A DNA stretch of 64,000 nt from assembly GCF_004138165.1 (NCBI RefSeq), contig NZ_RYFF01000028.1, positions 1 through 64,000 on the forward strand. The letters are read 5' to 3'. Shown here in pieces: positions 33,243 to 43,272 of this stretch. This DNA is from Candidatus Chloroploca sp. Khr17 (GTDB lineage Bacteria > Chloroflexota > Chloroflexia > Chloroflexales > Chloroflexaceae). Under the pieces are notes generated by a model. That model saw nothing but the letters and a program-made list of their open reading frames with translations. It made no database searches and was not told the origin of the DNA. Position 1 is the first letter of the stretch. The number at the start of each line of letters is the position of its first letter. The translations under genes were made by a program, and so were the position numbers.

Positions 33243-33581
33243 TTATGCGGATGGTGCTGCAGCCACGATGGCTGCCACCAGATTGGTAAGCTCCTGTTCC
33301 CAGAGATGCCGAACTGGATCGGTCATGGTGCGTCCGCGTGTATTGACTCGGAAGATGACGGTGATTACGGCGGTTCCGGGTTGTTGTGGAAGAACCTCGA
33401 CCTCGACCCTGACTGACCACTGGTCGAGTGATGGTTCGGCGCTGAGCAACTGGCGCTGATCGCGTGCAAAGCTATTCCCCCACCAGTTGCGCCGATACCC
33501 CGCGTTGCGCAGATAGGCAACAGCCCGTCGATAGGCCACTGGTGCAGGCATGGGCAATTCACGGATGGTGAGGATTTCCAT
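33243..33581 (-). CDS. Hypothetical protein, possibly beta-rich
   Basis: A 112-residue protein with no motif recognised. It starts MEILTIRELPMPAPVAYRRA and has an alternating strand pattern in the middle (SVRVEVEVLPQQPGTAVITV, then IFRVNTRGRTM). A terminal amphipathic helix (LWEQELTNLVAAIVAAA) follows. No signal peptide or membrane helix is present. It is divergent from the MFS gene by 63 nt, and a repeat separates it from moaD. Confidence 0.6.
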   Translation of the reverse strand: MEILTIRELPMPAPVAYRRAVAYLRNAGYRRNWWGNSFARDQRQLLSAEPSLDQWSVRVEVEVLPQQPGTAVITVIFRVNTRGRTMTDPVRHLWEQELTNLVAAIVAAAPSA

Positions 33582-33644
33582 CGGCGGGTCTTTTCTGGTA
33601 CGATCCTATCCTGTTTATCTATTATACCTGGATCGCTCACGTAT

Positions 33645-34928
33645 ATGCAGCTTCATCGTGCCGCTCGACGTTATTTGCTCGCGACTGCCTTGCTCACCAC
33701 GGGTCTCGCGATTCGGATGCTCTTTTTGAATCTGTTGCTGGTCGAGCTTGGGTATGATCGCCAAACGGTGGCCTTGCCGCTGATCAGCGATCTGCCGTTG
33801 CTCGGGCTATTCAACAGTCTCCCGGTACTGACGGGGGTCTTGAGCAGCTTGCCGCTCTGGTGGCTGGTCACCCGTACCGGCCCAGTGGTGGGGCTCTTTG
33901 GTGGTGGGGTGCTCTATGCAATGTCGCTCGTGCTGACGGCGAGTTCGACGGCGCCGCTACCGCTGGCGCTGGGGTTAGCGCTGGCTGGTCCGGCGTCGGT
34001 GCTGGCGACGGTCAGCGCGGCCCCGTTTATGATGCGCTACAGTGCTGATGCAACAGGGCGCAACCGGCTCTTTGCGCTCAATGCCGGTTTTGCGCTTGGC
34101 TTTGCCGGTTTGGGCAGCCTGGTGGGCGGTTTGCTGCCCGGGTTTGCGGCGATCCTGCTCGCTCTTCCCCAACAGAGCGCGGCGGCATATCAGGCCACCT
34201 TTGTTGTGGCGAGCATCATTGGGGTGATCGGGGTCTGGCCGCTTGCCTTGAATCTGCGTGAAGGTGAAGCGGAGGCTACGCACGAACGTGCGGCAGAGGT
34301 GAGCCCAGGTACAGGGCGACCTTCCCCCAGGTTGGAGGGGATGCGAACTGAAGCGCGAACCTTCTTGACGGCAGGCCGCTATGCGTTGCCCTTCCTTATC
34401 TCGCCACTGCTCATTTCAACAGGCGCGGCCCTGCTGATCCCCTTTCTCAACCTCTACTTTCGCCAGCAATTTGGCGCCTCCGACGCAGTGCTCGGCTTCA
34501 TCTTTGCCTTGATTGGCATCGTCACCGGCATGGCTACCCTGGGTGCGCCCTGGTTGGTGCGGTACCTGGGGCAGATGGGGAGTGTCATTGCGACACAGTT
34601 GCTGGCGATCCCATGCCTGATCATGCTTGGCCTGGCCCCGACGCTTGCGCTGGCCTTTGCGGTTGCGCTGGTGCGAGCCGCCCTGATGAATATGGCCGCG
34701 CCACTCTACGATGTCTATGCGATGGAGCGCACCCCCGAAGCGGCGCGGCCCATCGTCATTGGCCTGATCAAAGGGGCGCTCTCGGCTGGCTACCTCTTTG
34801 GGCCACCGCTCAGCGCCCAGGTGCAGCGCGACTACGGTTTCGGGCCGCTCTTCACTGCCACGGCGATCCTCTACGCCTGCGCGGCTCTTGTCAATCTGGG
34901 CTTGATGCGCTCGCGGGTGCATGGCTGA
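33645..34928 (+). CDS. Major facilitator superfamily transporter
   Basis: A 427-residue protein with 12 predicted membrane helices in two halves, split by a hydrophilic loop around residues 205-245 (EGEAEATHERAAEVSPGTGR). The A-motif-like loop after helix 2 is weak. Helices such as 'LALGLALAGPASVLATVSAA' and 'FIFALIGIVTGMATLGAPWL' fit MFS. There is no strong ribosome site before the ATG at 33645, and TATTATACC lies just upstream, so a short or absent leader is possible. Substrate unknown. It is divergent from a hypothetical gene. Confidence 0.83.
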   Translation: MQLHRAARRYLLATALLTTGLAIRMLFLNLLLVELGYDRQTVALPLISDLPLLGLFNSLPVLTGVLSSLPLWWLVTRTGPVVGLFGGGVLYAMSLVLTASSTAPLPLALGLALAGPASVLATVSAAPFMMRYSADATGRNRLFALNAGFALGFAGLGSLVGGLLPGFAAILLALPQQSAAAYQATFVVASIIGVIGVWPLALNLREGEAEATHERAAEVSPGTGRPSPRLEGMRTEARTFLTAGRYALPFLISPLLISTGAALLIPFLNLYFRQQFGASDAVLGFIFALIGIVTGMATLGAPWLVRYLGQMGSVIATQLLAIPCLIMLGLAPTLALAFAVALVRAALMNMAAPLYDVYAMERTPEAARPIVIGLIKGALSAGYLFGPPLSAQVQRDYGFGPLFTATAILYACAALVNLGLMRSRVHG

Positions 34929-35081
34929 CGCGTGTTGGTGCAGCGGCGCAGCGGCGCGAAGGGGCGCACCATAAATGGAATTGAGCAAGCCGCATCGGTC
35001 GTACTACCAAAGCGCATGGGAAGGCTATGTTGGGTAATGCATAAGCGTTATTATATAGGCATAATCTACAAGGAGAGGCTT

Positions 35082-35804
35082 ATGCAACGGAGTCGACGAT
35101 TCAGCCTTGTTGGACAAAGCCTGACGCAGTATGCGCTGATTGTGGCGCTTATGGCGGTGGGCATTGTGCTGATCCTTCAGGTGACGGGGGTGGAAGTTGC
35201 AGATGTCTATTGCCAGGTGCAGACGGCATTTTCCAGCAATGCTGATTGTTCTCAGGAACAGTTGTGCATGGATGATTTTGCGGCTGATGCTGGGAATTGG
35301 ACGACATCTAGGGGCGATTTTGAGATGGAGAATGGGCAATTATGTATGTCTGGTAAATCGATGATCTTTAACCAATGCTCGCAGAGTCTAGATCAGCCGG
35401 ATTATGTGATCAATCTGAACAGTGCCGAACTGACGCAAGGCCCTGGCTATGGTGTCTTTTTCCGAACCTCGAATACTGAGCCGGATCGGTATGGGTATGT
35501 TTACCAGAATGGCTATTCGTTCCAGTATGACCCTGGGTATGGGGGCTTCGTCTTTGAACGGTGGGTACGCGGCAACCACATCTATCCTCCGATGGCTGCC
35601 GTGCGAACCCGTGGTTACGATTGGTATAACCAACCTCGGGATATCCAAGTAGTCGTGGAGGGCGATACGTTTTCTGCGTATGTGGATGGCACCCTTGTGC
35701 TGACTGCCCAGGATTCGTCGTATGCAGAGGGTGACATCGGTTTGCGCTCATGGGGTGACTCGGAGGTTTGTTTTGATAACTTCGGCGTTGAAGCGGCACC
35801 GTAG
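35082..35804 (+). CDS. Class III signal-peptide (pilin-like) protein with beta-sandwich cargo domain
   Basis: A 240-residue protein. The ATG at 35082 follows AAGGAG with 6-nt spacing; the frame is open upstream to 34932 without support. The N-terminus SLVGQSLTQYALIVALMAVG matches a class III or Flp-type prepilin: a short positive leader, cleavage after G11 and a hydrophobic helix. The remainder (about 55-238) is a LamG/DUF1080-like beta-sandwich with 'MDDFAADAGNWTTSRGDFEM', 'GYGVFFRTSN', 'VVVEGDTFSAYVDGTLVL' and 'GDIGLRSWGDSEVCFDNFGV'. It is probably displayed on a pilus-like structure or anchored in the membrane and may bind glycans (inference). Confidence 0.8.
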   Translation: MQRSRRFSLVGQSLTQYALIVALMAVGIVLILQVTGVEVADVYCQVQTAFSSNADCSQEQLCMDDFAADAGNWTTSRGDFEMENGQLCMSGKSMIFNQCSQSLDQPDYVINLNSAELTQGPGYGVFFRTSNTEPDRYGYVYQNGYSFQYDPGYGGFVFERWVRGNHIYPPMAAVRTRGYDWYNQPRDIQVVVEGDTFSAYVDGTLVLTAQDSSYAEGDIGLRSWGDSEVCFDNFGVEAAP

Positions 35805-35976
35805 TGCGCTTATGGAATTCAAATAGGAGTACTATAACAATCCTAACGGGTTTGCAAAAGCGGTTGTTTGCTCGCGGCTGTGCTGCTCATCGCTTTTGCC
35901 TTCATCGGACGGCACCTCATCTTGCGCGAAGAGCAGCAATGATCCATGTAAGCTCATTCTTCGGAAAGCTTTGCTT

Positions 35977-36609
35977 ATGAAAATCAAGCGCATCCTTTTT
36001 GAGACCATTGCTATAACTGCTATTACTCTGTTGGGAATGCTGCTCATCCCGTCGGCAAAAACATTGTTTGCGCTTGTACCGGTTGCGTATCTGCTGATCG
36101 AGCGCCATCTGCGTAGGCGTACCTGGGGAGAATTAGGCTTTAACCTCCACACGTTTTGGGATGATTTGCGCGCCAATTGGATGCTATTCATCCTATTGGG
36201 CTTTGTAATCCAACCGCTAGTTGCCCTGTGGGCAAAGGCATACTTCCCATCTTTTTTGGCGCATGTCCAGGCTCGCCTGCCCTTTGAAACGGGAATCGCT
36301 TGGGGTGTTTTGCTGCCATTGTTGGCATTTTCCCTGATCGGCGAGGAGATGACCTACCGGACGCTCATTCAGGGCAGGCTGACCCCATTTATCGGAACTC
36401 CAGCCGCAATCGGGGTGGCTTCGCTCCTCTTTGGATTGGCGCATTTTGCCCCCGGGCCGGGACTCATCGTTTTGACGGACATCGGCCTAATTATTGTCGA
36501 TTCGATTTTGTATGGCATCATGTTTGCCCGCCGTCATAACCTCTGGGTGGTCTGGCTGGCGCACCTGCTGGGCGATATCTTTGGGCTTTTCGTGTTGATG
36601 TCCGTGTGA
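35977..36609 (+). CDS. CPBP (Abi/CAAX) intramembrane metalloprotease
   Basis: A 210-residue membrane protein from the ATG at 35977. Motif 1 is EEMTYR (E-E-x3-R) in 'LIGEEMTYRTLIQGRLTPF', motif 2 is FGLAHF (F-x3-H), and motif 3 is HLLGD near the C-terminus. These are the glutamate and histidine metal ligands of the CPBP glutamic/metallo family. Six to seven membrane helices are expected. Roles in this family include processing of prenylated or secreted peptides, bacteriocin immunity and abortive infection. The gene ends at the left edge of the CRISPR-Cas island. Confidence 0.9.
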   Translation: MKIKRILFETIAITAITLLGMLLIPSAKTLFALVPVAYLLIERHLRRRTWGELGFNLHTFWDDLRANWMLFILLGFVIQPLVALWAKAYFPSFLAHVQARLPFETGIAWGVLLPLLAFSLIGEEMTYRTLIQGRLTPFIGTPAAIGVASLLFGLAHFAPGPGLIVLTDIGLIIVDSILYGIMFARRHNLWVVWLAHLLGDIFGLFVLMSV

Positions 36610-36626
36610 GGCGAGCATGATGACGG

Positions 36627-36683
36627 GTGAGTGATCGTTTGCGCCTCGATGTGGTGGCGTTGCTTGCGCTGCTCGCCCTTACC
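36627..36683 (+). pseudogene. Orphan 57-bp fragment of the SLC13 permease gene
   Basis: GTGAGTGATCGTTTGCG starts a 57-bp stretch matching 54968-55024 inside the intact SLC13 gene with 55 of 57 identities, in the same orientation. The match stops abruptly at 36683 and is followed by unrelated sequence leading to the array. It is a direct repeat that brackets the CRISPR-Cas island. Confidence 0.85.
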
Positions 36684-36802
36684 TTCCCCCCCCGCGCGGT
36701 TTCATCCTTGTGTGCCGAGCGCATATGCGCGCACTTGCGTCAACAAACCGTCGTTATGTTCAGGGTCGTCGTCGCGGCAGCGGCGTCGCTGCGTTGTGTT
36801 GA

Positions 36803-39800
36803 GCCCAACCCTCCAGTGCGGATTTCTTTGTCTTCGAAGCTTATGGATTGCGCGGCAACGGGCGACGAGTAGGGTGTTTCAATCCGCAGTGCGGATTTCT
36901 TTGTCTTCGAAGTCTCCACTTCCAGGGCATCAGGACGATCAGAAATGGGGTTTCAATCCGCAGTGCGGATTTCTTTGTCTTCGAAGCCGGGCGAGCGGAC
37001 AGGCGCTTGAGGGCAGTTGGCTAGTTTCAATCCGCAGTGCGGATTTCTTTGTCTTCGAAGCGTACAGGCACACTACCGATGCTTGCGCATTGACATGTTT
37101 CAATCCGCAGTGCGGATTTCTTTGTCTTCGAAGTGCAACAGAATCCGGCGTGCCATTTCTTCAATCAAGTTTCAATCCGCAGTGCGGATTTCTTTGTCTT
37201 CGAAGGCCCATCAAAGGGCGTGGATGCGGAGCCTAGAGTCGGTTTCAATCCGCAGTGCGGATTTCTTTGTCTTCGAAGTGGGCCTATAACAGTAATGCTC
37301 CTGCTCCTCTGCAGTTTCAATCCGCAGTGCGGATTTCTTTGTCTTCGAAGTCAGCATGCCGCGCTCACGACATTGATCAATCGCAAGTTTCAATCCGCAG
37401 TGCGGATTTCTTTGTCTTCGAAGGCGAACTCCTGTAGTATAAGAACGACCCTCTTTGCGAGTTTCAATCCGCAGTGCGGATTTCTTTGTCTTCGAAGGCC
37501 AGTGTTTACGAGGTGTCAAAGAAGAAGCTGGACGTTTCAATCCGCAGTGCGGATTTCTTTGTCTTCGAAGAGGTACGAACCCCCCCCATAATTGGGTCTT
37601 CCGAACGTTTCAATCCGCAGTGCGGATTTCTTTGTCTTCGAAGTCAGCATGCCGCGCTCACGACATTGATCAATCGCAAGTTTCAATCCGCAGTGCGGAT
37701 TTCTTTGTCTTCGAAGCTGTTGCGCCGCCGTCGCCCAGGGCCCTTGCCACAGGTTTCAATCCGCAGTGCGGATTTCTTTGTCTTCGAAGTAGAGTGGGTT
37801 TTATACGCACCGACACTGTATCTGTTTCAATCCGCAGTGCGGATTTCTTTGTCTTCGAAGGGCCTCAACGTACGATCTCAGAAAGTACATTGATAGGTTT
37901 CAATCCGCAGTGCGGATTTCTTTGTCTTCGAAGCCACAGCGTCGCACGGAACCATTCGAGCCCGTCCCAGAGTTTCAATCCGCAGTGCGGATTTCTTTGT
38001 CTTCGAAGCAGGCAGAAGAGCAGCGACCAGAGAGCAGACATGATGTTTCAATCCGCAGTGCGGATTTCTTTGTCTTCGAAGTAGAGGAACTATCGGCCCG
38101 CCTTGAGAGGGAAAAAAGTTTCAATCCGCAGTGCGGATTTCTTTGTCTTCGAAGTGGCACGAACCGCACGGATCGTTAAGCGGGTCAAGTTTCAATCCGC
38201 AGTGCGGATTTCTTTGTCTTCGAAGCACACCTGTCGAAGTCACACGCCCAACGTTGCTTGGTTTCAATCCGCAGTGCGGATTTCTTTGTCTTCGAAGGGG
38301 CAAGCGTGGCGGAGTAAGCGCCACGGGAAGGATGAGTTTCAATCCGCAGTGCGGATTTCTTTGTCTTCGAAGTCAGTGGTTGATGATTTAAAAAACTGTA
38401 CAATTGGTTTCAATCCGCAGTGCGGATTTCTTTGTCTTCGAAGGAGTGGCGCTTGCAGATCCTCAACAAACTGCTTGCCGTTTCAATCCGCAGTGCGGAT
38501 TTCTTTGTCTTCGAAGTGCACAAACCAAGTTCAGCTTCAGGCGCATCAAACAGTTTCAATCCGCAGTGCGGATTTCTTTGTCTTCGAAGGCAGGTGATAG
38601 CCTGCCGTGGCCGCCAGCGCCCCAGTTTCAATCCGCAGTGCGGATTTCTTTGTCTTCGAAGTGACGGCGCAGATTGCGTCCGCTCGGGCCGCAGGCGAGT
38701 TTCAATCCGCAGTGCGGATTTCTTTGTCTTCGAAGAGCGGTTCCGCCATCGCCATTGGCACCTCGGGCGGGTTTCAATCCGCAGTGCGGATTTCTTTGTC
38801 TTCGAAGGAGCACCATCCTCAGTACGGCGCTGAAGGGCGTCAAGTTTCAATCCGCAGTGCGGATTTCTTTGTCTTCGAAGTACGTCGGTCGCAGTATCCC
38901 TACCCTGGCACCTCAGGTTTCAATCCGCAGTGCGGATTTCTTTGTCTTCGAAGCCTTCGTGCCCTTCGCCCCTTCAGCCTTCCACAGGTTTCAATCCGCA
39001 GTGCGGATTTCTTTGTCTTCGAAGGCGGTTGTTGGCGGATGCGGTTGCTGCGTTTCGTCAGGTTTCAATCCGCAGTGCGGATTTCTTTGTCTTCGAAGCC
39101 AATCCCACCAATCCCACGGGCACAGCCTCCATTTTGTTTCAATCCGCAGTGCGGATTTCTTTGTCTTCGAAGGTTGCTGATCTCGCTTGTTTCACTGAGG
39201 TAGAGATAGTTTCAATCCGCAGTGCGGATTTCTTTGTCTTCGAAGTCAAAGGCCAGGAGGGCCGCCGCTACCCGTTACTCGGTTTCAATCCGCAGTGCGG
39301 ATTTCTTTGTCTTCGAAGTCATTTCCGCAACCTCCTCGCGTTCGGTGTCACGTGTTTCAATCCGCAGTGCGGATTTCTTTGTCTTCGAAGTAGCAGCCCG
39401 CTGCGGAACCGAGATCGTTTGAGCAAGGTTTCAATCCGCAGTGCGGATTTCTTTGTCTTCGAAGGCTCAATCCCTTCGGGCCGGTTCAGGTAGTAGTGAG
39501 GTTTCAATCCGCAGTGCGGATTTCTTTGTCTTCGAAGGCGGCGCTTTCCGCTAATCGAATGCCTGTCACAAACAGGTTTCAATCCGCAGTGCGGATTTCT
39601 TTGTCTTCGAAGTCAGCAGTCGGGACAGGCTTGTCAAACGAAATGGGCGGTTTCAATCCGCAGTGCGGATTTCTTTGTCTTCGAAGTACGTTGGCACGGG
39701 CGGATCACCGTAGACGGTAGCGTTTCAATCCGCAGTGCGGATTTCTTTGTCTTCGAAGCAGGTCAGGCTAGCGCCTGTAGCGCCTAGAGCGTGCCGTTTC

Positions 39801-42686
39801 AATCCGCAGTGCGGATTTCTTTGTCTTCGAAGTTTTCGAATCTCCGCCGGATTCGAACGAATAGCCTTGCTGTTTCAATCCGCAGTGCGGATTTCTTTGT
39901 CTTCGAAGCTTTCAGCATGTGTCTCTGGTATGTAATGCAGCCGAGAGTTTCAATCCGCAGTGCGGATTTCTTTGTCTTCGAAGCTGTCAAGTCAAGCGCC
40001 ACAAGCGAGAATCCTTCTTGTTTCAATCCGCAGTGCGGATTTCTTTGTCTTCGAAGTAGACCTACCTGGTACGGCTACCAGGTCTCTAGACCGTTTCAAT
40101 CCGCAGTGCGGATTTCTTTGTCTTCGAAGTCGATGCATCATTTGTTCTTGCCAACATGGCGATGAGTTTCAATCCGCAGTGCGGATTTCTTTGTCTTCGA
40201 AGACATACTAGCTTCAAATGATGCTAGCTTTTTGCTGTCGTTTCAATCCGCAGTGCGGATTTCTTTGTCTTCGAAGTCGCTGGATCTGATTCCTTCACCC
40301 ATCCGAGAGAATGTTTCAATCCGCAGTGCGGATTTCTTTGTCTTCGAAGCTGACGGCTGGCGCTTCACCTTTGCTGACGAACCGCGGTTTCAATCCGCAG
40401 TGCGGATTTCTTTGTCTTCGAAGCTGGAGCGGCGTCGTTGGCATATTGACAAAAGCCGCGTTTCAATCCGCAGTGCGGATTTCTTTGTCTTCGAAGTGTG
40501 GTTACTCCTTCCTACATACCAGATCGCTCCTAGTTTCAATCCGCAGTGCGGATTTCTTTGTCTTCGAAGACCCTGTCCACCCATCAGCAGCCAGATTGGT
40601 ATTAAGTTTCAATCCGCAGTGCGGATTTCTTTGTCTTCGAAGTCCTTGCTTGACTTCTTCTCTCTGTGACTAGTATACGTTTCAATCCGCAGTGCGGATT
40701 TCTTTGTCTTCGAAGGGTGAACGAAACCTCCATCCTCGATCTCTGAGCGTAGTTTCAATCCGCAGTGCGGATTTCTTTGTCTTCGAAGGAAGAGTTTGGG
40801 GATGCCAAGCTGCTGGCGGCAATGGTTTCAATCCGCAGTGCGGATTTCTTTGTCTTCGAAGCATTGGACGCCAGAGCTTGAGCTAGAGACTCAGCTCGTT
40901 TCAATCCGCAGTGCGGATTTCTTTGTCTTCGAAGCGCGCCCTAGCAGCCCGAGCAGAAGTTACGCTTTTGTTTCAATCCGCAGTGCGGATTTCTTTGTCT
41001 TCGAAGTGTTCGTAGCGGTGCGAGTCGGCGTGCTCGTTAGGTTTCAATCCGCAGTGCGGATTTCTTTGTCTTCGAAGTGCTGCGTTTCACCTGCCGATCT
41101 ATTGGTAAACAACAGTTTCAATCCGCAGTGCGGATTTCTTTGTCTTCGAAGGCGGAGTGACATTGCGACCACCCCGCTGAACGACATGTTTCAATCCGCA
41201 GTGCGGATTTCTTTGTCTTCGAAGGATGCTGCCCGCGCAAAACGCCGTCACGTTGCGCCGGTTTCAATCCGCAGTGCGGATTTCTTTGTCTTCGAAGGGC
41301 TCGGCAACAAGTCCCGCGACGCTCGCACAATCGTTTCAATCCGCAGTGCGGATTTCTTTGTCTTCGAAGTGCTCGATCTGGAAGGTTTGCGCCGCAAAGG
41401 CATTGTTTCAATCCGCAGTGCGGATTTCTTTGTCTTCGAAGCACGTATGAATATAGCAACAGCCTGATTGAGTACGTGGTTTCAATCCGCAGTGCGGATT
41501 TCTTTGTCTTCGAAGCCGGGCGCTGAACTGGCGGTCAATGCCTTTGCGGCGGTTTCAATCCGCAGTGCGGATTTCTTTGTCTTCGAAGGAGGTTGGCGCG
41601 GTACACCGTTGCCAGATCCGGATCAGTTTCAATCCGCAGTGCGGATTTCTTTGTCTTCGAAGGACAGCTTCACCTGCTCACTTGCCAGTTGCTGCTGCGT
41701 TTCAATCCGCAGTGCGGATTTCTTTGTCTTCGAAGGGCTCAAAGCGGCGGCCATCGGGCGCCGTCGGGTCGTTGTTTCAATCCGCAGTGCGGATTTCTTT
41801 GTCTTCGAAGACGCCAGTGCCGAGAGCATTGCGACGCGCCTGCTGTGTTTCAATCCGCAGTGCGGATTTCTTTGTCTTCGAAGCCTTTGCAGGGACGGAC
41901 TATTTGCACTTATTCTAGGTTTCAATCCGCAGTGCGGATTTCTTTGTCTTCGAAGTCAGAAAGCCATGAAAGCACTGTACCAATAATGGCTAAGTTTCAA
42001 TCCGCAGTGCGGATTTCTTTGTCTTCGAAGGAATCCATCGTATGGCGGCTATTGGTATGCGTATTTGTTTCAATCCGCAGTGCGGATTTCTTTGTCTTCG
42101 AAGCCAGGATCGCGCCGCTGCCTGACGCCAGCGAACGCACGTTTCAATCCGCAGTGCGGATTTCTTTGTCTTCGAAGTGTCGTGTCCTTTGTCTATCAAT
42201 TACTTGCTCTTCAGTTTCAATCCGCAGTGCGGATTTCTTTGTCTTCGAAGGCATTGCCTTCTCAACCGCCGACTGGCGACAAAGCCGTTTCAATCCGCAG
42301 TGCGGATTTCTTTGTCTTCGAAGGACCTACGGGGCATTCAGGTGCAATTAGGCCATAGCAGTTTCAATCCGCAGTGCGGATTTCTTTGTCTTCGAAGCGA
42401 ACCGCTAACCAAAAAGGCCATAGGCGCTATCGAGTTTCAATCCGCAGTGCGGATTTCTTTGTCTTCGAAGGCGTTACCATCCGCACCTTAGAGGGCGAGC
42501 GGGAGTTTCAATCCGCAGTGCGGATTTCTTTGTCTTCGAAGCTGTTTAGATATCCTCATTGCGCGATACGAAGCGAGTTTCAATCCGCAGTGCGGATTTC
42601 TTTGTCTTCGAAGAGCTCGAACGTGCCACGCCTGAGCGCTTGAAGCGCTGTTTCAATCCGCAGTGCGGATTTCTTTGTCTTCGAAG
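36803..42686 (-). CRISPR. Type I-D CRISPR array, 81 repeats / 80 spacers
   Basis: The 37-bp repeat reads (plus strand) GTTTCAATCCGCAGTGCGGA... and ends ...TTTGTCTTCGAAG. I counted 81 copies from 36803 to 42650; spacers are 34-39 bp, mostly 36. On the minus strand the repeat begins CTTCGAAG, carries the hairpin ATCCGC-ACT-GCGGAT and ends ATTGAAAC, the usual crRNA 5' handle. The leftmost copy (36803-36839) is degenerate in 11 bases at its plus-strand 5' end, marking the leader-distal end. A leader with promoter is at the right. Two spacers are identical (37351-37386 and 37644-37679). The long open frames across the array are translation artefacts of the repeat. Confidence 0.99.
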
Positions 42687-42893
42687 CCCGCCACTCGTGA
42701 CCGCATCAGGAAGGGATAGAATGGCTCTGGTGCGAGAGCCTGCTTGCTGGGGATGTCTTGATGTGGTTGGGTTGCGCATATATGGAAGTGTAGCATAGTC
42801 TGGATGGCTTTGCAATCAGTAATCTCTTCATGCGAGTGACTCCTGGGGTTTTTGCTGATCCTTCGCTGCTCGATTCTTGCAAGGGTCTGCCCT
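42687..42893 (-). promoter_or_regulatory. CRISPR leader with promoter
   Basis: Between the first repeat and cas2. On the minus strand, TTGCAA (42815-42810), a 17-nt spacer and TACACT (42792-42787) form a good promoter pointing into the array, about 100 nt before the first repeat. Confidence 0.75.
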
Positions 42894-43187
42894 CTAAAGA
42901 ATAACCGTTATGGGATCGTGTGGAGGCGAACCTCCAATGGTGATCGCTTTACTCTGGCATGCTCCACAGAGTGGGTAGAGCCTGATGCTGTCGCGGTCTT
43001 TGTTGAGGTGTGGCGCGAGTTTTGCCTGTAGCTCGAGCAGTTGGCGCCGTGTTAGCCAACATTCAAAGAGAGAGTATTGAGTCCACGCTCCGTATCCACA
43101 AAGGGTTTTATGGATTTTGGTACGCCGTTTGTTGTCAGGTATGTCGTAGGCGATGATGTAGAGCATGCTTTCGCTGCTTATTGCCAT
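42894..43187 (-). CDS. cas2: CRISPR-associated endonuclease Cas2
   Basis: A 97-residue protein from the ATG at 43187 (AGGAAGTC upstream); the longer open frame to 43349 overlaps cas1 and is not needed. 'MLYIIAYDIPDNKRRTKIHK' has the ferredoxin-fold first strand and the conserved Asp of Cas2. 'YGAWTQYSLFECWLTRRQLL' follows, then 'DSIRLYPLCGAC'. It forms the spacer-integration complex with Cas1. It is the last cas gene, adjacent to the leader. Confidence 0.95.
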   Translation of the reverse strand: MAISSESMLYIIAYDIPDNKRRTKIHKTLCGYGAWTQYSLFECWLTRRQLLELQAKLAPHLNKDRDSIRLYPLCGACQSKAITIGGSPPHDPITVIL

Positions 43188-43272
43188 GATGACTTCCTGT
43201 CCAATAAGCTGATGCAAATGTATTAGGCGCAACGATGCGAGCATACAATGTTGCGCCATTGCATCAGCGACA

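Noticed and set aside
33058-33420. Minus-strand 120-residue frame between moaD and the hypothetical gene
   Set aside because: It runs through a C/G-rich palindromic repeat and overlaps the better-supported 33243-33581 gene in another frame.
40203-40239. Spacer with CTAGC...GCTAG resembling a small hairpin gene
   Set aside because: It is a normal-length CRISPR spacer; the symmetry is short and has no flanking promoter.
36631-42815. Dozens of overlapping open frames with repeated 'FNPQCGFLCLRS' or 'SIRSADFFVFE' peptides
   Set aside because: These are translations of the CRISPR repeat in different frames with spacers between; no ribosome sites or codon signal.
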